NCBI GenBank assembly: GCA_039180875.1
Contig: JBCDCY010000010.1
Location: 1-64,000 of the forward strand
Length of the DNA: 64,000 nt
Source of the DNA: JBCDCY01 sp039180875
GTDB lineage: Bacteria; Pseudomonadota; Alphaproteobacteria; Rhodobacterales; Rhodobacteraceae
Direction: 5' to 3'
Below are positions 8,461 through 15,799 of the stretch, one piece after another. The notes beneath the pieces were generated by a model that did no database searches, was not told the origin of the DNA, and saw only the letters and a list, made by a program, of their open reading frames with translations. Every line of letters starts with the position of its first letter. Positions within the stretch are counted from its first letter, which is position 1. Both the position numbers and the translations under genes were made by a program.

Positions 8461-8469
8461 TGCAGTGCA
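8461..8469. promoter_or_regulatory. TGC-N3-GCA palindrome upstream of the HhH protein gene
   Basis: The sequence TGCAGTGCA lies 29 bases before the start codon of the following gene. Rhodobacterales PhaR, the polyhydroxyalkanoate-responsive repressor, is reported to bind CTGC-N3-GCAG-type sites, so this could be a related operator. It is a short motif and the match is partial. Confidence 0.25.
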
Positions 8470-8497
8470 ACATCGCGCCGATGAAGGACCCGAGACC

Positions 8498-9007
8498 ATG
8501 AACTTGCACGCTGCCCTGGATCCAGCGCTCTGGATGCCGCGCAAGGACGACACGCCGTTCACCTACTGGCTCAGCCTCTCGCCGATGGCACCCGCCTTCG
8601 GCGTGCCCTGGCGCTTTGCCGAGGTGGTGGGCGACAGTGCGCTTGGGGAGGAGCCGATGCCGCGGGCCGCGGCCCGGGTCGCCCAAGCGGTGATCGACGA
8701 GACGGTGGAGAGCACCGCCGATGCCATGGAGATCGCGGCGGAGTTGGCGAGCGAGGCCCAGTCCGCGGTCGCGCCCAAAGGACTGCTGAAGAAGCGCCCC
8801 GCAGCGCCCGACGACTTGAAGATGCTGAAGGGCGTGGGTCCGAAGCTCGAGCACGCGCTCAACGGCATGGGCATCTACACCTTCGCCCAGGTCGCCGAGT
8901 TCAGTGAGGAAAACCTCCTCTGGATCGATGACAATCTGAATGCCTTCAAGGGCCGGGCGCTGCGCGACGGCTGGATCGAGCAAGCCCGCCAGATGCTCGG
9001 CCGCTAG
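8498..9007 (+). CDS. Helix-hairpin-helix protein with phasin-like N-terminus (169 aa)
   Basis: The N-terminus (ALWMPRKDDTPFTYWLSLSPM, then FGVPWRFAEVVG) resembles small granule- or membrane-associated proteins of Rhodobacterales. A helical, Ala/Glu-rich middle follows. The last 55 residues are a helix-hairpin-helix of the kind also fused to NuoE in alphaproteobacteria (LKMLKGVGPKLEHALNGMGI, FAQVAEFSEENLLWID). The start at 8498 is chosen because AAGGA precedes it; the upstream ATG at 8426 lacks a site. DNA binding or protein-protein contact is possible. The gene is immediately followed by a dispersed repeat. Confidence 0.72.
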   Translation: MNLHAALDPALWMPRKDDTPFTYWLSLSPMAPAFGVPWRFAEVVGDSALGEEPMPRAAARVAQAVIDETVESTADAMEIAAELASEAQSAVAPKGLLKKRPAAPDDLKMLKGVGPKLEHALNGMGIYTFAQVAEFSEENLLWIDDNLNAFKGRALRDGWIEQARQMLGR

Positions 9008-9120
9008 AACGTTTTCCGTTCAGACTGGATCACCAGTCGGAACGGAAAACGCAACGACTTGAACGGTTTGCCCGTCTTGGGTGTTGACCTGACTGAGCCA
9101 GTCGGATCGACATCCGCTAA
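9004..9120 (+). repeat. Dispersed intergenic repeat, copy A, containing a long hairpin
   Basis: A block of about 115 bp filling the gap between two convergent genes. It shares ordered blocks with the reverse complement of 40676-40790: AGAACG, GACTGGATC, CAGTC, CGGAAA, GCCCGTCTTGG, TGACTGAG and ATCCGC. I estimate about 70% identity by eye. It begins at the stop codon of the HhH gene. No reading frame of note is present. Confidence 0.65.
9011..9050. repeat. Near-perfect 40-nt hairpin inside repeat copy A
   Basis: The arms GTTTTCCGTTC (9011-9021) and GAACGGAAAAC (9040-9050) pair perfectly. After a single mismatch, GACTGG and CCAGTC extend the stem around an ATCA loop. It sits between converging genes and could end or stabilise both transcripts, although no U-run follows the stem on either strand. 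Confidence 0.6.
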
Positions 9121-10052
9121 AGCGCGTCGAGGCCCGGCACCTCGCCCCGACGCGGTAGATCGGCGCCGCGACGGGTGCAGGTGAGGGCGGCGGCAGTGCT
9201 CGCCGCCGCCAGTAGGGCGGGCAGCGCCGCCGCGCCTGAGCTCAGCGCCGCCCGGTCCGTCAGCTTGGCCCGGGCGAGGCCGGCGATAAGGGCGGCCATG
9301 AAGGCGTCGCCGGCGCCCACGGTATCCACCACCTTCACCCGTTCGGCCGGTGCTGCCACCGTGCCGGCGCCGCCGTAGGCCGTCGCACCCGCTTCCCCAT
9401 CCGTCACGACCACCAGGGTGGGGCCGGCGGAGAGCCAGTCGGCCGCGACCTCCTCCGGCGCGCAGCCGGGGGCGAGCAGCGCCAGATCCTCCGCGCTCAC
9501 CTTCACCAGGTCGGCGTGCTGGACGAAGGCCGCCACCCGGTGCCGCCACAGCCCCAGGTCCGGCTCGACCGTCGGGCGCACGTTCGGATCGAGCGTCACC
9601 AACCGACCTGCACCCTGGCTGGCGGCGAGATGCAGCAGGCTCTCACCCACCGGCTCCACCACCAAGGAGTAGGAGCCGACATGCAAACCCCAAACCTCCG
9701 GCCCAAGCGTGGGCAGATCGGCCTCCGTGAGCGCCCGGTCGGCTGCCCCCTCCCCGTAGAAGGCATAGGCCGGCACCCCGTCGGCGGAGAGATCGACGAG
9801 GCTGAGGGTCGTGGGCTCCGCCCGCTCCAGCAGATAGTCGGCCGCCACCCCCTCCCGTGCCAAAGCCGCATACAGGCGCCGACCGAGGGGATCGGTGGAG
9901 AGGCCGGTGAGCAACCCGACCCGCTCCCCCAACCGCGCGAGCCCCATGGCGACATTGAACGGGGAGCCACCGATCCGCGCATCGAAGGAGAGGCCGCCCG
10001 GCCCCTCCGCCGCGAACAGATCCCAAAGCGCCTCGCCACAGACCAGAAACAT
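9117..10052 (-). CDS. frcK: PfkB-family sugar kinase, probable fructokinase
   Basis: A 311-residue ribokinase-fold kinase. The N-terminal GEALWDLF and IGGSPFNVAMGLARLG motifs bind the sugar. The C-terminal VKVVDTVGAGDAFMAAL is PfkB signature 2 and contains the catalytic Asp and the anion hole. It lies 27 bp after the ABC ATPase of the sugar operon, so it most likely phosphorylates the imported sugar in the cytosol. The order binding protein, permease, ATPase, kinase matches the rhizobial frcBCAK fructose operon, which is why I use the symbol. The substrate assignment is by context. Confidence 0.87.
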   Translation of the reverse strand: MFLVCGEALWDLFAAEGPGGLSFDARIGGSPFNVAMGLARLGERVGLLTGLSTDPLGRRLYAALAREGVAADYLLERAEPTTLSLVDLSADGVPAYAFYGEGAADRALTEADLPTLGPEVWGLHVGSYSLVVEPVGESLLHLAASQGAGRLVTLDPNVRPTVEPDLGLWRHRVAAFVQHADLVKVSAEDLALLAPGCAPEEVAADWLSAGPTLVVVTDGEAGATAYGGAGTVAAPAERVKVVDTVGAGDAFMAALIAGLARAKLTDRAALSSGAAALPALLAAASTAAALTCTRRGADLPRRGEVPGLDAL

Positions 10053-10079
10053 CAGACCGGGAACATCACGGGTGCCGCA

Positions 10080-10853
10080 TCACGCCGCCATCTCCGGCGG
10101 CTCCATCGCGCCGGTCATGATCGCCACGGCGTCCGACATGCTGAAATCGCTCGGCTGGATGACGGAGGCCCGCCGGCCCAAGCGGTGGATGTGGATGCGG
10201 TCCGCGACCTCGAAGACGTGGGGCATGTTGTGACTGATCAGCACGATCGGCAGGCCGCGGCCCTTCACGTCCAGGATCAGGTCCAGGACCCGGCGGCTTT
10301 CCTTGACGCCGAGCGCCGCGGTCGGCTCGTCCATGATCACCACCTTGGAGCCGAAGGCGGCCGCCCGGGCCACCGCCACGCCCTGGCGCTGGCCGCCCGA
10401 CAGGGTCTCCACCGCCTGGTCGATGTTCTGGATGGTGAGGAGACCGAGCTCCGACATCTTCTCCCGCGCGATCTTGCGCATGGCGCGCTTGTCGAGCCGA
10501 CCGAACAGGCGGCCGATCGGGTCTGTCGCCCGGATCTCCCTTCCGAGAAAGAGGTTGTCGACGATGGAGAGGGCAGGGGAGAGGGCGAGGGTCTGATAGA
10601 CCGTCTCGATCCCGGCGGTGCGAGCCTCCATCGGGCTCGCATAGTGCACCGGCGCGCCGTCGAGGCGGATCTCGCCCGCATCGGGCTGCACCGCGCCGGA
10701 GAGCGCCTTGATCAGCGTCGATTTGCCGGCGCCGTTGTCGCCGATGACCGCCAGGATCTCCCCTGGCATCAGGTCGAAGTCGGCGCCGTCCATCGCCACG
10801 ACCCGGCCGTAGCGTTTGACCAGGCCGCGTGCGCTGAGGATCGGGGCGCTCAT
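10080..10853 (-). CDS. frcA: Sugar ABC transporter ATPase (single-domain, FrcA-like)
   Basis: Energises monosaccharide import. Of 257 residues, Walker A is GDNGAGKSTLIKAL, the signature is LSGGQRQGVAVARA, Walker B is VVIMDEPTAAL, and the H-loop is LISHNM. Most monosaccharide importers use a duplicated ATPase of about 500 residues. FrcA-type proteins have only one domain, as here, which supports the fructose assignment. The start ATG at 10853 overlaps the permease stop (ATGA), showing translational coupling; an upstream in-frame ATG at 10874 is less likely. Confidence 0.9.
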   Translation of the reverse strand: MSAPILSARGLVKRYGRVVAMDGADFDLMPGEILAVIGDNGAGKSTLIKALSGAVQPDAGEIRLDGAPVHYASPMEARTAGIETVYQTLALSPALSIVDNLFLGREIRATDPIGRLFGRLDKRAMRKIAREKMSELGLLTIQNIDQAVETLSGGQRQGVAVARAAAFGSKVVIMDEPTAALGVKESRRVLDLILDVKGRGLPIVLISHNMPHVFEVADRIHIHRLGRRASVIQPSDFSMSDAVAIMTGAMEPPEMAA

Positions 10854-11911
10854 GCCGACACCCGCCGGATCCACTGATCGACCGCGACCGCGACGATGAT
10901 CAGCACGCCGACCGCGAAGGTCTGCCAGAGCACGTCGACGCCGGACAGCGCGAGGCCCGAGCGGAAAACGCCGACGATCAGCGCGCCAATGAGCGTGCCA
11001 AAGATCGCGCCGCGCCCTCCGAAAAGCGAGGTGCCGCCGATCACCACGGCGGTGATGGCGTCGAGATTGCCCTCATAAAAGCTCTGGGGACTGACGGAGC
11101 CGATGCGGCCGATGGAGACCCAACCGGCGATCGCGGCCACCAAGCCAGCCGCCGCATAGACCGATAGCAGCACCCGGTCGGTGCGGATCCCGGCAAGCTC
11201 CGCCGCGTCCTTGTCGTCGCCCACGGCATAGACCGCCCGGCCCCAGGCGGTCCAATTCAGCATGTACCAGACCAGGCCGAACAGCCCGAGCATCAGCACG
11301 GTGCCATAGGCGAATTGCGCGCCTTGGATGCCGATGCGCTGGCCCCAAAACTTGAGCAGCGGCGCGGTCGTATCGACGTCTTGGGAGCGGATGGTCTGCG
11401 CCTCGGAATACCAAAGCAGCAGGGCGTAGAAGATCAGCCAGGTGCCGAGCGTCACGATGAAGGGCGGCAGGCGAAAGCGGGTGACGAGAAGGCCGTTCAA
11501 GGCCCCCGCCGCCATGCCGGTGATAAAGCCCGCGAGGATGGCGAGGCCGGTCGGCCAGCCCTCCAACACACCCAATCGCCCCATCACCACCGCCGAGAGC
11601 ATCATCACCGCGGCGATCGACAGGTCGATGCCGGCGGTCAGGATGATCAGCGTCTGGGAGATGCCGAGGATGCCGATCACCATCACCTGCTGCATGATCA
11701 GCGACAGGTTGAAGGCGGTGAAAAAATTGTCGGCGATGGTGCCGAAGGCGAGCAGGCTCGCCGCCAGCACGATCAGGGGGGCGGCGGTCGGGTTGGCGTG
11801 CAGCACGTGATGCGCCCGGTCGAGCACCGTGCGGCCGTGGGCGAAGCGCGCCACCTCGCCGTCGCGGGCGGCGGCGCCCTCGAACCGGTCCTCCTGCGGC
11901 GTCTCGGTCAT
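10850..11911 (-). CDS. frcC: Sugar ABC transporter permease (FrcC/RbsC family)
   Basis: A 353-residue inner-membrane permease of the branched-chain/ribose type with about ten predicted hydrophobic segments. The conserved block ILTAGIDLSIAAVMMLSAVV is typical of RbsC/FrcC. A hydrophilic N-terminal tail of about 40 residues precedes the first membrane helix. It couples to the ATPase by a 4-nt overlap and lies 77 bp after the binding-protein gene, separated by a strong GC hairpin that probably lowers its expression relative to the binding protein. Confidence 0.92.
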   Translation of the reverse strand: MTETPQEDRFEGAAARDGEVARFAHGRTVLDRAHHVLHANPTAAPLIVLAASLLAFGTIADNFFTAFNLSLIMQQVMVIGILGISQTLIILTAGIDLSIAAVMMLSAVVMGRLGVLEGWPTGLAILAGFITGMAAGALNGLLVTRFRLPPFIVTLGTWLIFYALLLWYSEAQTIRSQDVDTTAPLLKFWGQRIGIQGAQFAYGTVLMLGLFGLVWYMLNWTAWGRAVYAVGDDKDAAELAGIRTDRVLLSVYAAAGLVAAIAGWVSIGRIGSVSPQSFYEGNLDAITAVVIGGTSLFGGRGAIFGTLIGALIVGVFRSGLALSGVDVLWQTFAVGVLIIVAVAVDQWIRRVSA

Positions 11912-11933
11912 CGGCGTGGCTCCGTCGGGCGTG

Positions 11934-11977
11934 TCGGGGCGCGCGCGCCTGCGGATGGGCCTGCGCGCGCGCCCCGA
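11934..11977 (-). terminator. Intercistronic GC hairpin between frcB and frcC
   Basis: A perfect 15-bp stem (TCGGGGCGCGCGCGC at 11934-11948 with its complement at 11963-11977) encloses a 14-nt loop. It is located right after the binding-protein stop and before the permease start. There is no long U-run, so it is more likely a partial terminator or a 3' exonuclease barrier that keeps the binding-protein mRNA abundant, a common device in ABC importer operons. Confidence 0.65.
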
Positions 11978-11988
11978 GCTTTAGCCGC

Positions 11989-13011
11989 TTAGCCCCAGCA
12001 AAGCTCCAGCGCCTCGGCCGAAGAGATCGAGTCGATCCCGTCGACCGGCTGGTCGGTGACCAGCATCACCCCGGTGTTGAAGAAGTCGAGGCCGGGCGTA
12101 TTCTCCGGCGTTGCGCCGGTATTGGCGTAGTCCACGATCGCCTCAACGCCCATCTCCGCCATGCGGAGCGGGAACTGCATCGAGGTCGCGCCGATCACGC
12201 CCTCGGCCACGTTCTGCACGCCGGGGCAGCCGCCGTCGACGGAGACGATCAGCACGTCGCCCTCCTTGCCGAAGGCGCGCAACGCCTCATAGGCGCCGGC
12301 CGCGGCGGGCTCGTTGATGGTGTGCACGACGTTGATGCCCGGATCGCGCTGCATCAGGTTCTCCATCGCGGTGCGGCCGCCCTCCTCCGAGCCGAGGGTC
12401 GAGTCGCCGCCGACCAGGCGGGCGTCGTCCTCATCGTACATCTTGTTCGGATCGTTGAGCGCCACGCCGAAGCCCTGCAAGAAGCCCTGGTTGCGGAGCA
12501 CGTCCACCGTGATCTGTGCCTCGGAGAGATCGAGGGTGGCGATCCGGGCTTCGGCCGCCTCGTCACCCATGGTCGCCGCAGCCCAGGCGCCGATCAGCTC
12601 CCCGGCCTTGAAGTTGTCGGTGGCAAAGGTCGCGTCCGCCGCATCGGCCGGGTCGAAGGGCGTGTCGAGGGCGATGACGAGAAGGCCCGCGTCCCGCGCT
12701 GCCGCGACCGTGTCGGCGAGCGCTGCCGGGTCGGACGGGGTGATCAGGATGCCCTTGGCACCCGCCGCCACCAGGCTTTCGATCGCGGCGACCTGGGCCT
12801 CGTTGTCGCCGTCATATTGGCCGGCGAAGGTGCGGAGCTCGACCCCCATCTCCTCCGCCTTGGCCTGGGCGCCCTCCTTCATCTTCACGAAGAAGGGGTT
12901 GGTGTCGGTCTTGGTGATCAGGCCGACGATCATATCCTCCGCCATCGCCGGGCTGGCGAGCAGGCCGAGGCCCATGGCGCTGGAGAGCAGTAGTTTCGCG
13001 GTGCGTGTCAT
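11989..13011 (-). CDS. frcB: Periplasmic sugar-binding protein (FrcB-like)
   Basis: A 340-residue periplasmic-binding protein (peripla_BP_4 type) that captures the sugar and delivers it to FrcCA. A signal peptide is visible: TRTAKLLLSSAMGLGLLASP, then AMA, with cleavage before EDMIVGLI. Family motifs include TKTDTNPFFVKMKEGA and TPSDPAALADTVAAARDAG. The start ATG at 13011 is preceded by GGAGGT at an ideal distance, so the 14 codons upstream in the same frame are not used. It is the first gene of the operon, divergent from the ROK regulator. Confidence 0.92.
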   Translation of the reverse strand: MTRTAKLLLSSAMGLGLLASPAMAEDMIVGLITKTDTNPFFVKMKEGAQAKAEEMGVELRTFAGQYDGDNEAQVAAIESLVAAGAKGILITPSDPAALADTVAAARDAGLLVIALDTPFDPADAADATFATDNFKAGELIGAWAAATMGDEAAEARIATLDLSEAQITVDVLRNQGFLQGFGVALNDPNKMYDEDDARLVGGDSTLGSEEGGRTAMENLMQRDPGINVVHTINEPAAAGAYEALRAFGKEGDVLIVSVDGGCPGVQNVAEGVIGATSMQFPLRMAEMGVEAIVDYANTGATPENTPGLDFFNTGVMLVTDQPVDGIDSISSAEALELCWG

Positions 13012-13073
13012 CTCTGTGACCTCCATTTCCTCCCATGCCGCCGACGGCTGCACCGCCGCGGACGCATCACCTT

Positions 13074-13102
13074 AACAGACGCTTTAGAAATCGAATCGTC
13101 AA
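13074..13102 (-). promoter_or_regulatory. Candidate promoter of the frc operon
   Basis: On the minus strand TTGACG (13102-13097) and TCTGTT (13079-13074) are separated by exactly 17 bp. The -35 is good and the -10 weak. They lie between the operator-like palindrome and the binding-protein gene, with about 60 bases of leader. Confidence 0.4.
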
Positions 13103-13107
13103 TAATT

Positions 13108-13122
13108 AAATCATATTGATTT
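13108..13122. promoter_or_regulatory. Palindromic operator candidate between frcB and the ROK regulator
   Basis: AAATCA-TAT-TGATTT is a perfect 6+6 inverted repeat in an unusually AT-rich patch (13085-13135) of an otherwise GC-rich region. It lies next to the -35 element of the leftward promoter and about 50 bp before the regulator gene, so one bound dimer could control both directions. ROK repressors (NagC, Mlc, XylR) bind AT-rich inverted repeats. Confidence 0.45.
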
Positions 13123-13172
13123 GCTTATTAAGGTTTGATTCACTCCCGAGGTCAGCGAGCGAGGGTGGGGAG

Positions 13173-14369
13173 ATGCGCGGCGGGGACAGCACGGGTCTGC
13201 GCGCCTACAATGCGCGGCTGATCGTCGATGCCGTGCGCCAGGCCGGCGCGCTCTCCAAGGCGGAGATCGCCCGGGCCACCGGCCTGTCGGGGCAGGGTGC
13301 CTCTGTCATCGTCAATGCGCTGATCGCCGAGGGGGTGCTGGAGAAGCGCCCGAAGGTGCGCGGCCAGATCGGCCAGCCCTCCACCCCCATCGCGCTGAAG
13401 AAGCGCGGCGCCACCGCCATCGGCGTGAAGATCGGGCGGCGGAGCCTCGAGGTGCTCTGCCTCGACCTGACCGGGGAGGTGCTGGAGAGCCGGGTGGAGC
13501 GCTACGCCGCGCCGCTTCCTGGCCCGACGCTCTCTGCCGCCCGGACACTGACGGAGGAGGTACTGGAGCGGCTCGGCCCCGCCGGGCGCACGCGCCTCGC
13601 CGGGATCGGCATCGCCATGCCCGACGATCTGCACGCCTGGTCGGAGGAGTTGGATCTGCCCGCCACAGCCCTCGCCGACTGGCGGGAGGCCGATCCGGCG
13701 GCGCTGCTCGCCGAATTAACCGAGGCCCCGGTCACCCGCTACAACGACGCGACGGCGGCCTGCGCGGCGGAGATCCTGGCCGGCGTCTCCATCACCCGGC
13801 AGAGCGCGCTTTACTTCTATATCGGCACCTTCGTGGGCGGCGGCGTGGTGATAGGCGGGCGGCTTTATCGCGGCGCGCGGCAGACCGCCGGCGCCCTCGG
13901 CTCCTTCCCGATTGACGGGATGGCGCCGGACGGGCGGCCGGCGCAACTGATCCATGCCGCCTCCGCCATCGACCTGGAGCGGGCGCTGAGCGCCGCTGGC
14001 CTTGACGCCGCCGCGATGATCACCGGCCAGGCCGACGACGCGGCCCGCGCTTCGGCCGAGCCGGTCTTTGCCGCCTGGTGCGCCCGCGCCGCCCCGGCGC
14101 TCGCCCGCGCCATCGTCGGCGCGATCAGCGTGGTCGATTTCGAGACGGTGGTGATCGACGGCGTTCTGAACCCCCGCTGGCGCCGGGCCCTCCGCCATGC
14201 CGTGGCGGAGGAGATCCGCCGGCAGAACCTGGCGGGCCTCACCCTGCCCGAACTCGCAACCGGCTCGGTCGGCGCCCAGGCCCGCGTGCTTGGTGCCGCG
14301 CTCCTGCCGCTGAACGACCGGTTCTCACCGGACATCGACCTGCTGGTGCGGGGCGCTATCGCACGCTAG
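13173..14369 (+). CDS. ROK-family transcriptional regulator of the sugar operon
   Basis: A 398-residue regulator. An N-terminal winged helix-turn-helix (LRAYNARLIVDAVRQAGALS, KAEIARATGLSGQGASVIVN) is followed by a wing (KRPKVRGQIGQPSTPIALK) and a ROK sugar-kinase-like domain (YFYIGTFVGGGVVIGGRLYRG). The zinc-binding cysteine cluster CGxxGCxE of typical ROK proteins is absent; PIDGMAPDGRPAQL occupies that region, so this is a divergent subgroup. The start at 13173 has GGTGGGGAG directly upstream. Divergent placement from frcBCAK and the shared palindrome indicate local, sugar-responsive repression. Confidence 0.88.
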   Translation: MRGGDSTGLRAYNARLIVDAVRQAGALSKAEIARATGLSGQGASVIVNALIAEGVLEKRPKVRGQIGQPSTPIALKKRGATAIGVKIGRRSLEVLCLDLTGEVLESRVERYAAPLPGPTLSAARTLTEEVLERLGPAGRTRLAGIGIAMPDDLHAWSEELDLPATALADWREADPAALLAELTEAPVTRYNDATAACAAEILAGVSITRQSALYFYIGTFVGGGVVIGGRLYRGARQTAGALGSFPIDGMAPDGRPAQLIHAASAIDLERALSAAGLDAAAMITGQADDAARASAEPVFAAWCARAAPALARAIVGAISVVDFETVVIDGVLNPRWRRALRHAVAEEIRRQNLAGLTLPELATGSVGAQARVLGAALLPLNDRFSPDIDLLVRGAIAR

Positions 14370-14466
14370 GGCAGCGCGTCCCGTCGGCCCGGGGATTGAC
14401 GAGGGGAGAACGGCGGCGTTGTTCTTAGCTATGGTTGCTTGAAACATATACCGGAGTGCATTCGCC

Positions 14467-14868
14467 ATGAGAGATCTCGCCCGATCAATCGCAGCTTTGC
14501 TTCTTGTTGCCGCCTGCAGCCCCGACGCTGAGGTTGCACGGGACTGTTCCGGGGCGAGCCCGCTCGGCAAGGCCGACTATGCGCGCCTGGTCAACGAGAC
14601 GTTCGCGGCAAATGTCGGCTATCCGCGGGAGGCGATGGAGCAGCGGCTTGAAGGAAAGGGTATGCTGATGGTGGCGGTCGAGGCCGACGGTGAGATCAGC
14701 TCCCTCACCTTGTCGGAGCGCACGGGCCATCAGTTGCTCGACGCGGCGATCCTGAGCATGCCGCTCGGCATGGGGGCATTGCCGCCGCCGCCCTGCGCGT
14801 TTGAGACCGTGCCGGTGGAGTTTGCCGTGCCGATCATGTTTCGACTCAGCGGGCCTGTGATTTTCTAA
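14467..14868 (+). CDS. Small lipoprotein with TonB C-terminal-like domain (133 aa)
   Basis: The N-terminus (ARSIAALLLVAACS) is a type-II signal sequence with lipobox VAAC, so the mature protein should be lipid-anchored in the envelope. The rest (YPREAMEQRLEGKGMLMVAV, EADGEISSLTLSERTGHQLL, DAAIL) has the shape of a TonB C-terminal domain, including the glycine between the two strands, but there is no membrane anchor or proline-rich spacer of a real TonB. The function is unknown. Confidence 0.75.
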   Translation: MRDLARSIAALLLVAACSPDAEVARDCSGASPLGKADYARLVNETFAANVGYPREAMEQRLEGKGMLMVAVEADGEISSLTLSERTGHQLLDAAILSMPLGMGALPPPPCAFETVPVEFAVPIMFRLSGPVIF

Positions 14869-14922
14869 GCGCGGGTCGTCGGACCGCGCGCCCGACCTGG
14901 GCAAGACGACGGGAGGTCTGCC

Positions 14923-15420
14923 GTGATCTCAGCCGACTATTGCCGATTGATGGCGCGCTACAATGCCTGGCAGAACGGCTCCCTGATCCAAGCGGCGGAG
15001 GGCTTGTCGGAGGCGGAGCGCTGGCGGGATCGGGGGGCGTTCTTCGGCTCCATCGCCGCGACGCTCAACCATCTGCTCTGGGACGATGCGCTTTGGCTTA
15101 TGCGCTTTGCCGGCGACGAGCGGCCGGAGGAGACGGTCGTCCCAGCGCTCGCCGCGCCGTCGGACTGGATGGAGTTCGAGCGTCTGCGGTCGGAGCGGGA
15201 CGGGGAGATCATGGCCTGGGCCGCCGGGCTCGACGATCAGGCCCTCGGCGGAACGGTCGCCTGGTATCCGGCCGGTGGAACGGTGCGGGTCGAGAAGCCC
15301 AAGGCGCTTTGCGCCGTGCACCTCTTCAACCATCAGACCCATCATCGTGGCCAGGTGCACGGCATGCTCACGGCCGCAGGGGCGCGGCCCGAGGCGACGG
15401 ATCTGCCGATGCTGGCCTAG
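14923..15420 (+). CDS. DinB-family protein
   Basis: A 165-residue four-helix-bundle protein of the DinB/YfiT superfamily. Metal-ligand histidines are seen in ATLNHLLWDDALW and in the C-terminal HLFNHQTHHRGQVHGML. Some members are thiol-dependent S-transferases and others are damage-induced, so a reaction cannot be assigned. It starts with GTG at 14923 behind GGGAGG. It stands between two lipoprotein genes with its own leader. Confidence 0.9.
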   Translation: MISADYCRLMARYNAWQNGSLIQAAEGLSEAERWRDRGAFFGSIAATLNHLLWDDALWLMRFAGDERPEETVVPALAAPSDWMEFERLRSERDGEIMAWAAGLDDQALGGTVAWYPAGGTVRVEKPKALCAVHLFNHQTHHRGQVHGMLTAAGARPEATDLPMLA

Positions 15421-15467
15421 GACACACGCTCGGCGCCCCGCGCACGGCGAAGCGGCGCCGGTCGAAC

Positions 15468-15656
15468 TTACTCGTTGATCGCCTCGTCGAGCGCCTCGCC
15501 CGCCTCGGTGTTCTCGCCCGGATCGAACCGGCCGTCGTTTTCGTTGATGCCCTCATCGACGATCAGCCCGCCGGCCGTGCCGGCCACGACGGCGGCACAG
15601 CCGCTCAGCGCCGTGAGGGCCAGGACGGCCGCGCTCGGCAAAAGCAGGGTTCGCAT
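15468..15656 (-). CDS. Small lipoprotein (62 aa)
   Basis: MRTLLLPSAAVLALTALSGC is a type-II signal peptide with lipobox LSGC. The mature part is about 43 residues: a glycine-zipper-like VVAGTAGGLIVDEG and a very acidic tail (DPGENTEAGEALDEAINE). The start at 15656 is supported by AAGGAGA upstream. It is likely an outer-membrane-anchored peptide of unknown role, convergent with the DinB gene. Confidence 0.72.
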   Translation of the reverse strand: MRTLLLPSAAVLALTALSGCAAVVAGTAGGLIVDEGINENDGRFDPGENTEAGEALDEAINE

Positions 15657-15799
15657 AGCTCGTTCTCCTTTGGTCATCTCGGCTGACGTAGAGCCGAGGT
15701 CATCCTCGGCAACGCGCGACGGGACCCGTGGGTTCCCGGTTCCTTGGTTCCCGCACCGCGATCCTTCCGGCCCGGCCGTCGCTCGCCCTGTGCGGGTGC

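Noticed and set aside
9008..9050. Intrinsic terminator reading of the hairpin in repeat A
   Set aside because: No U-run after the stem on either strand; kept as a repeat hairpin only.
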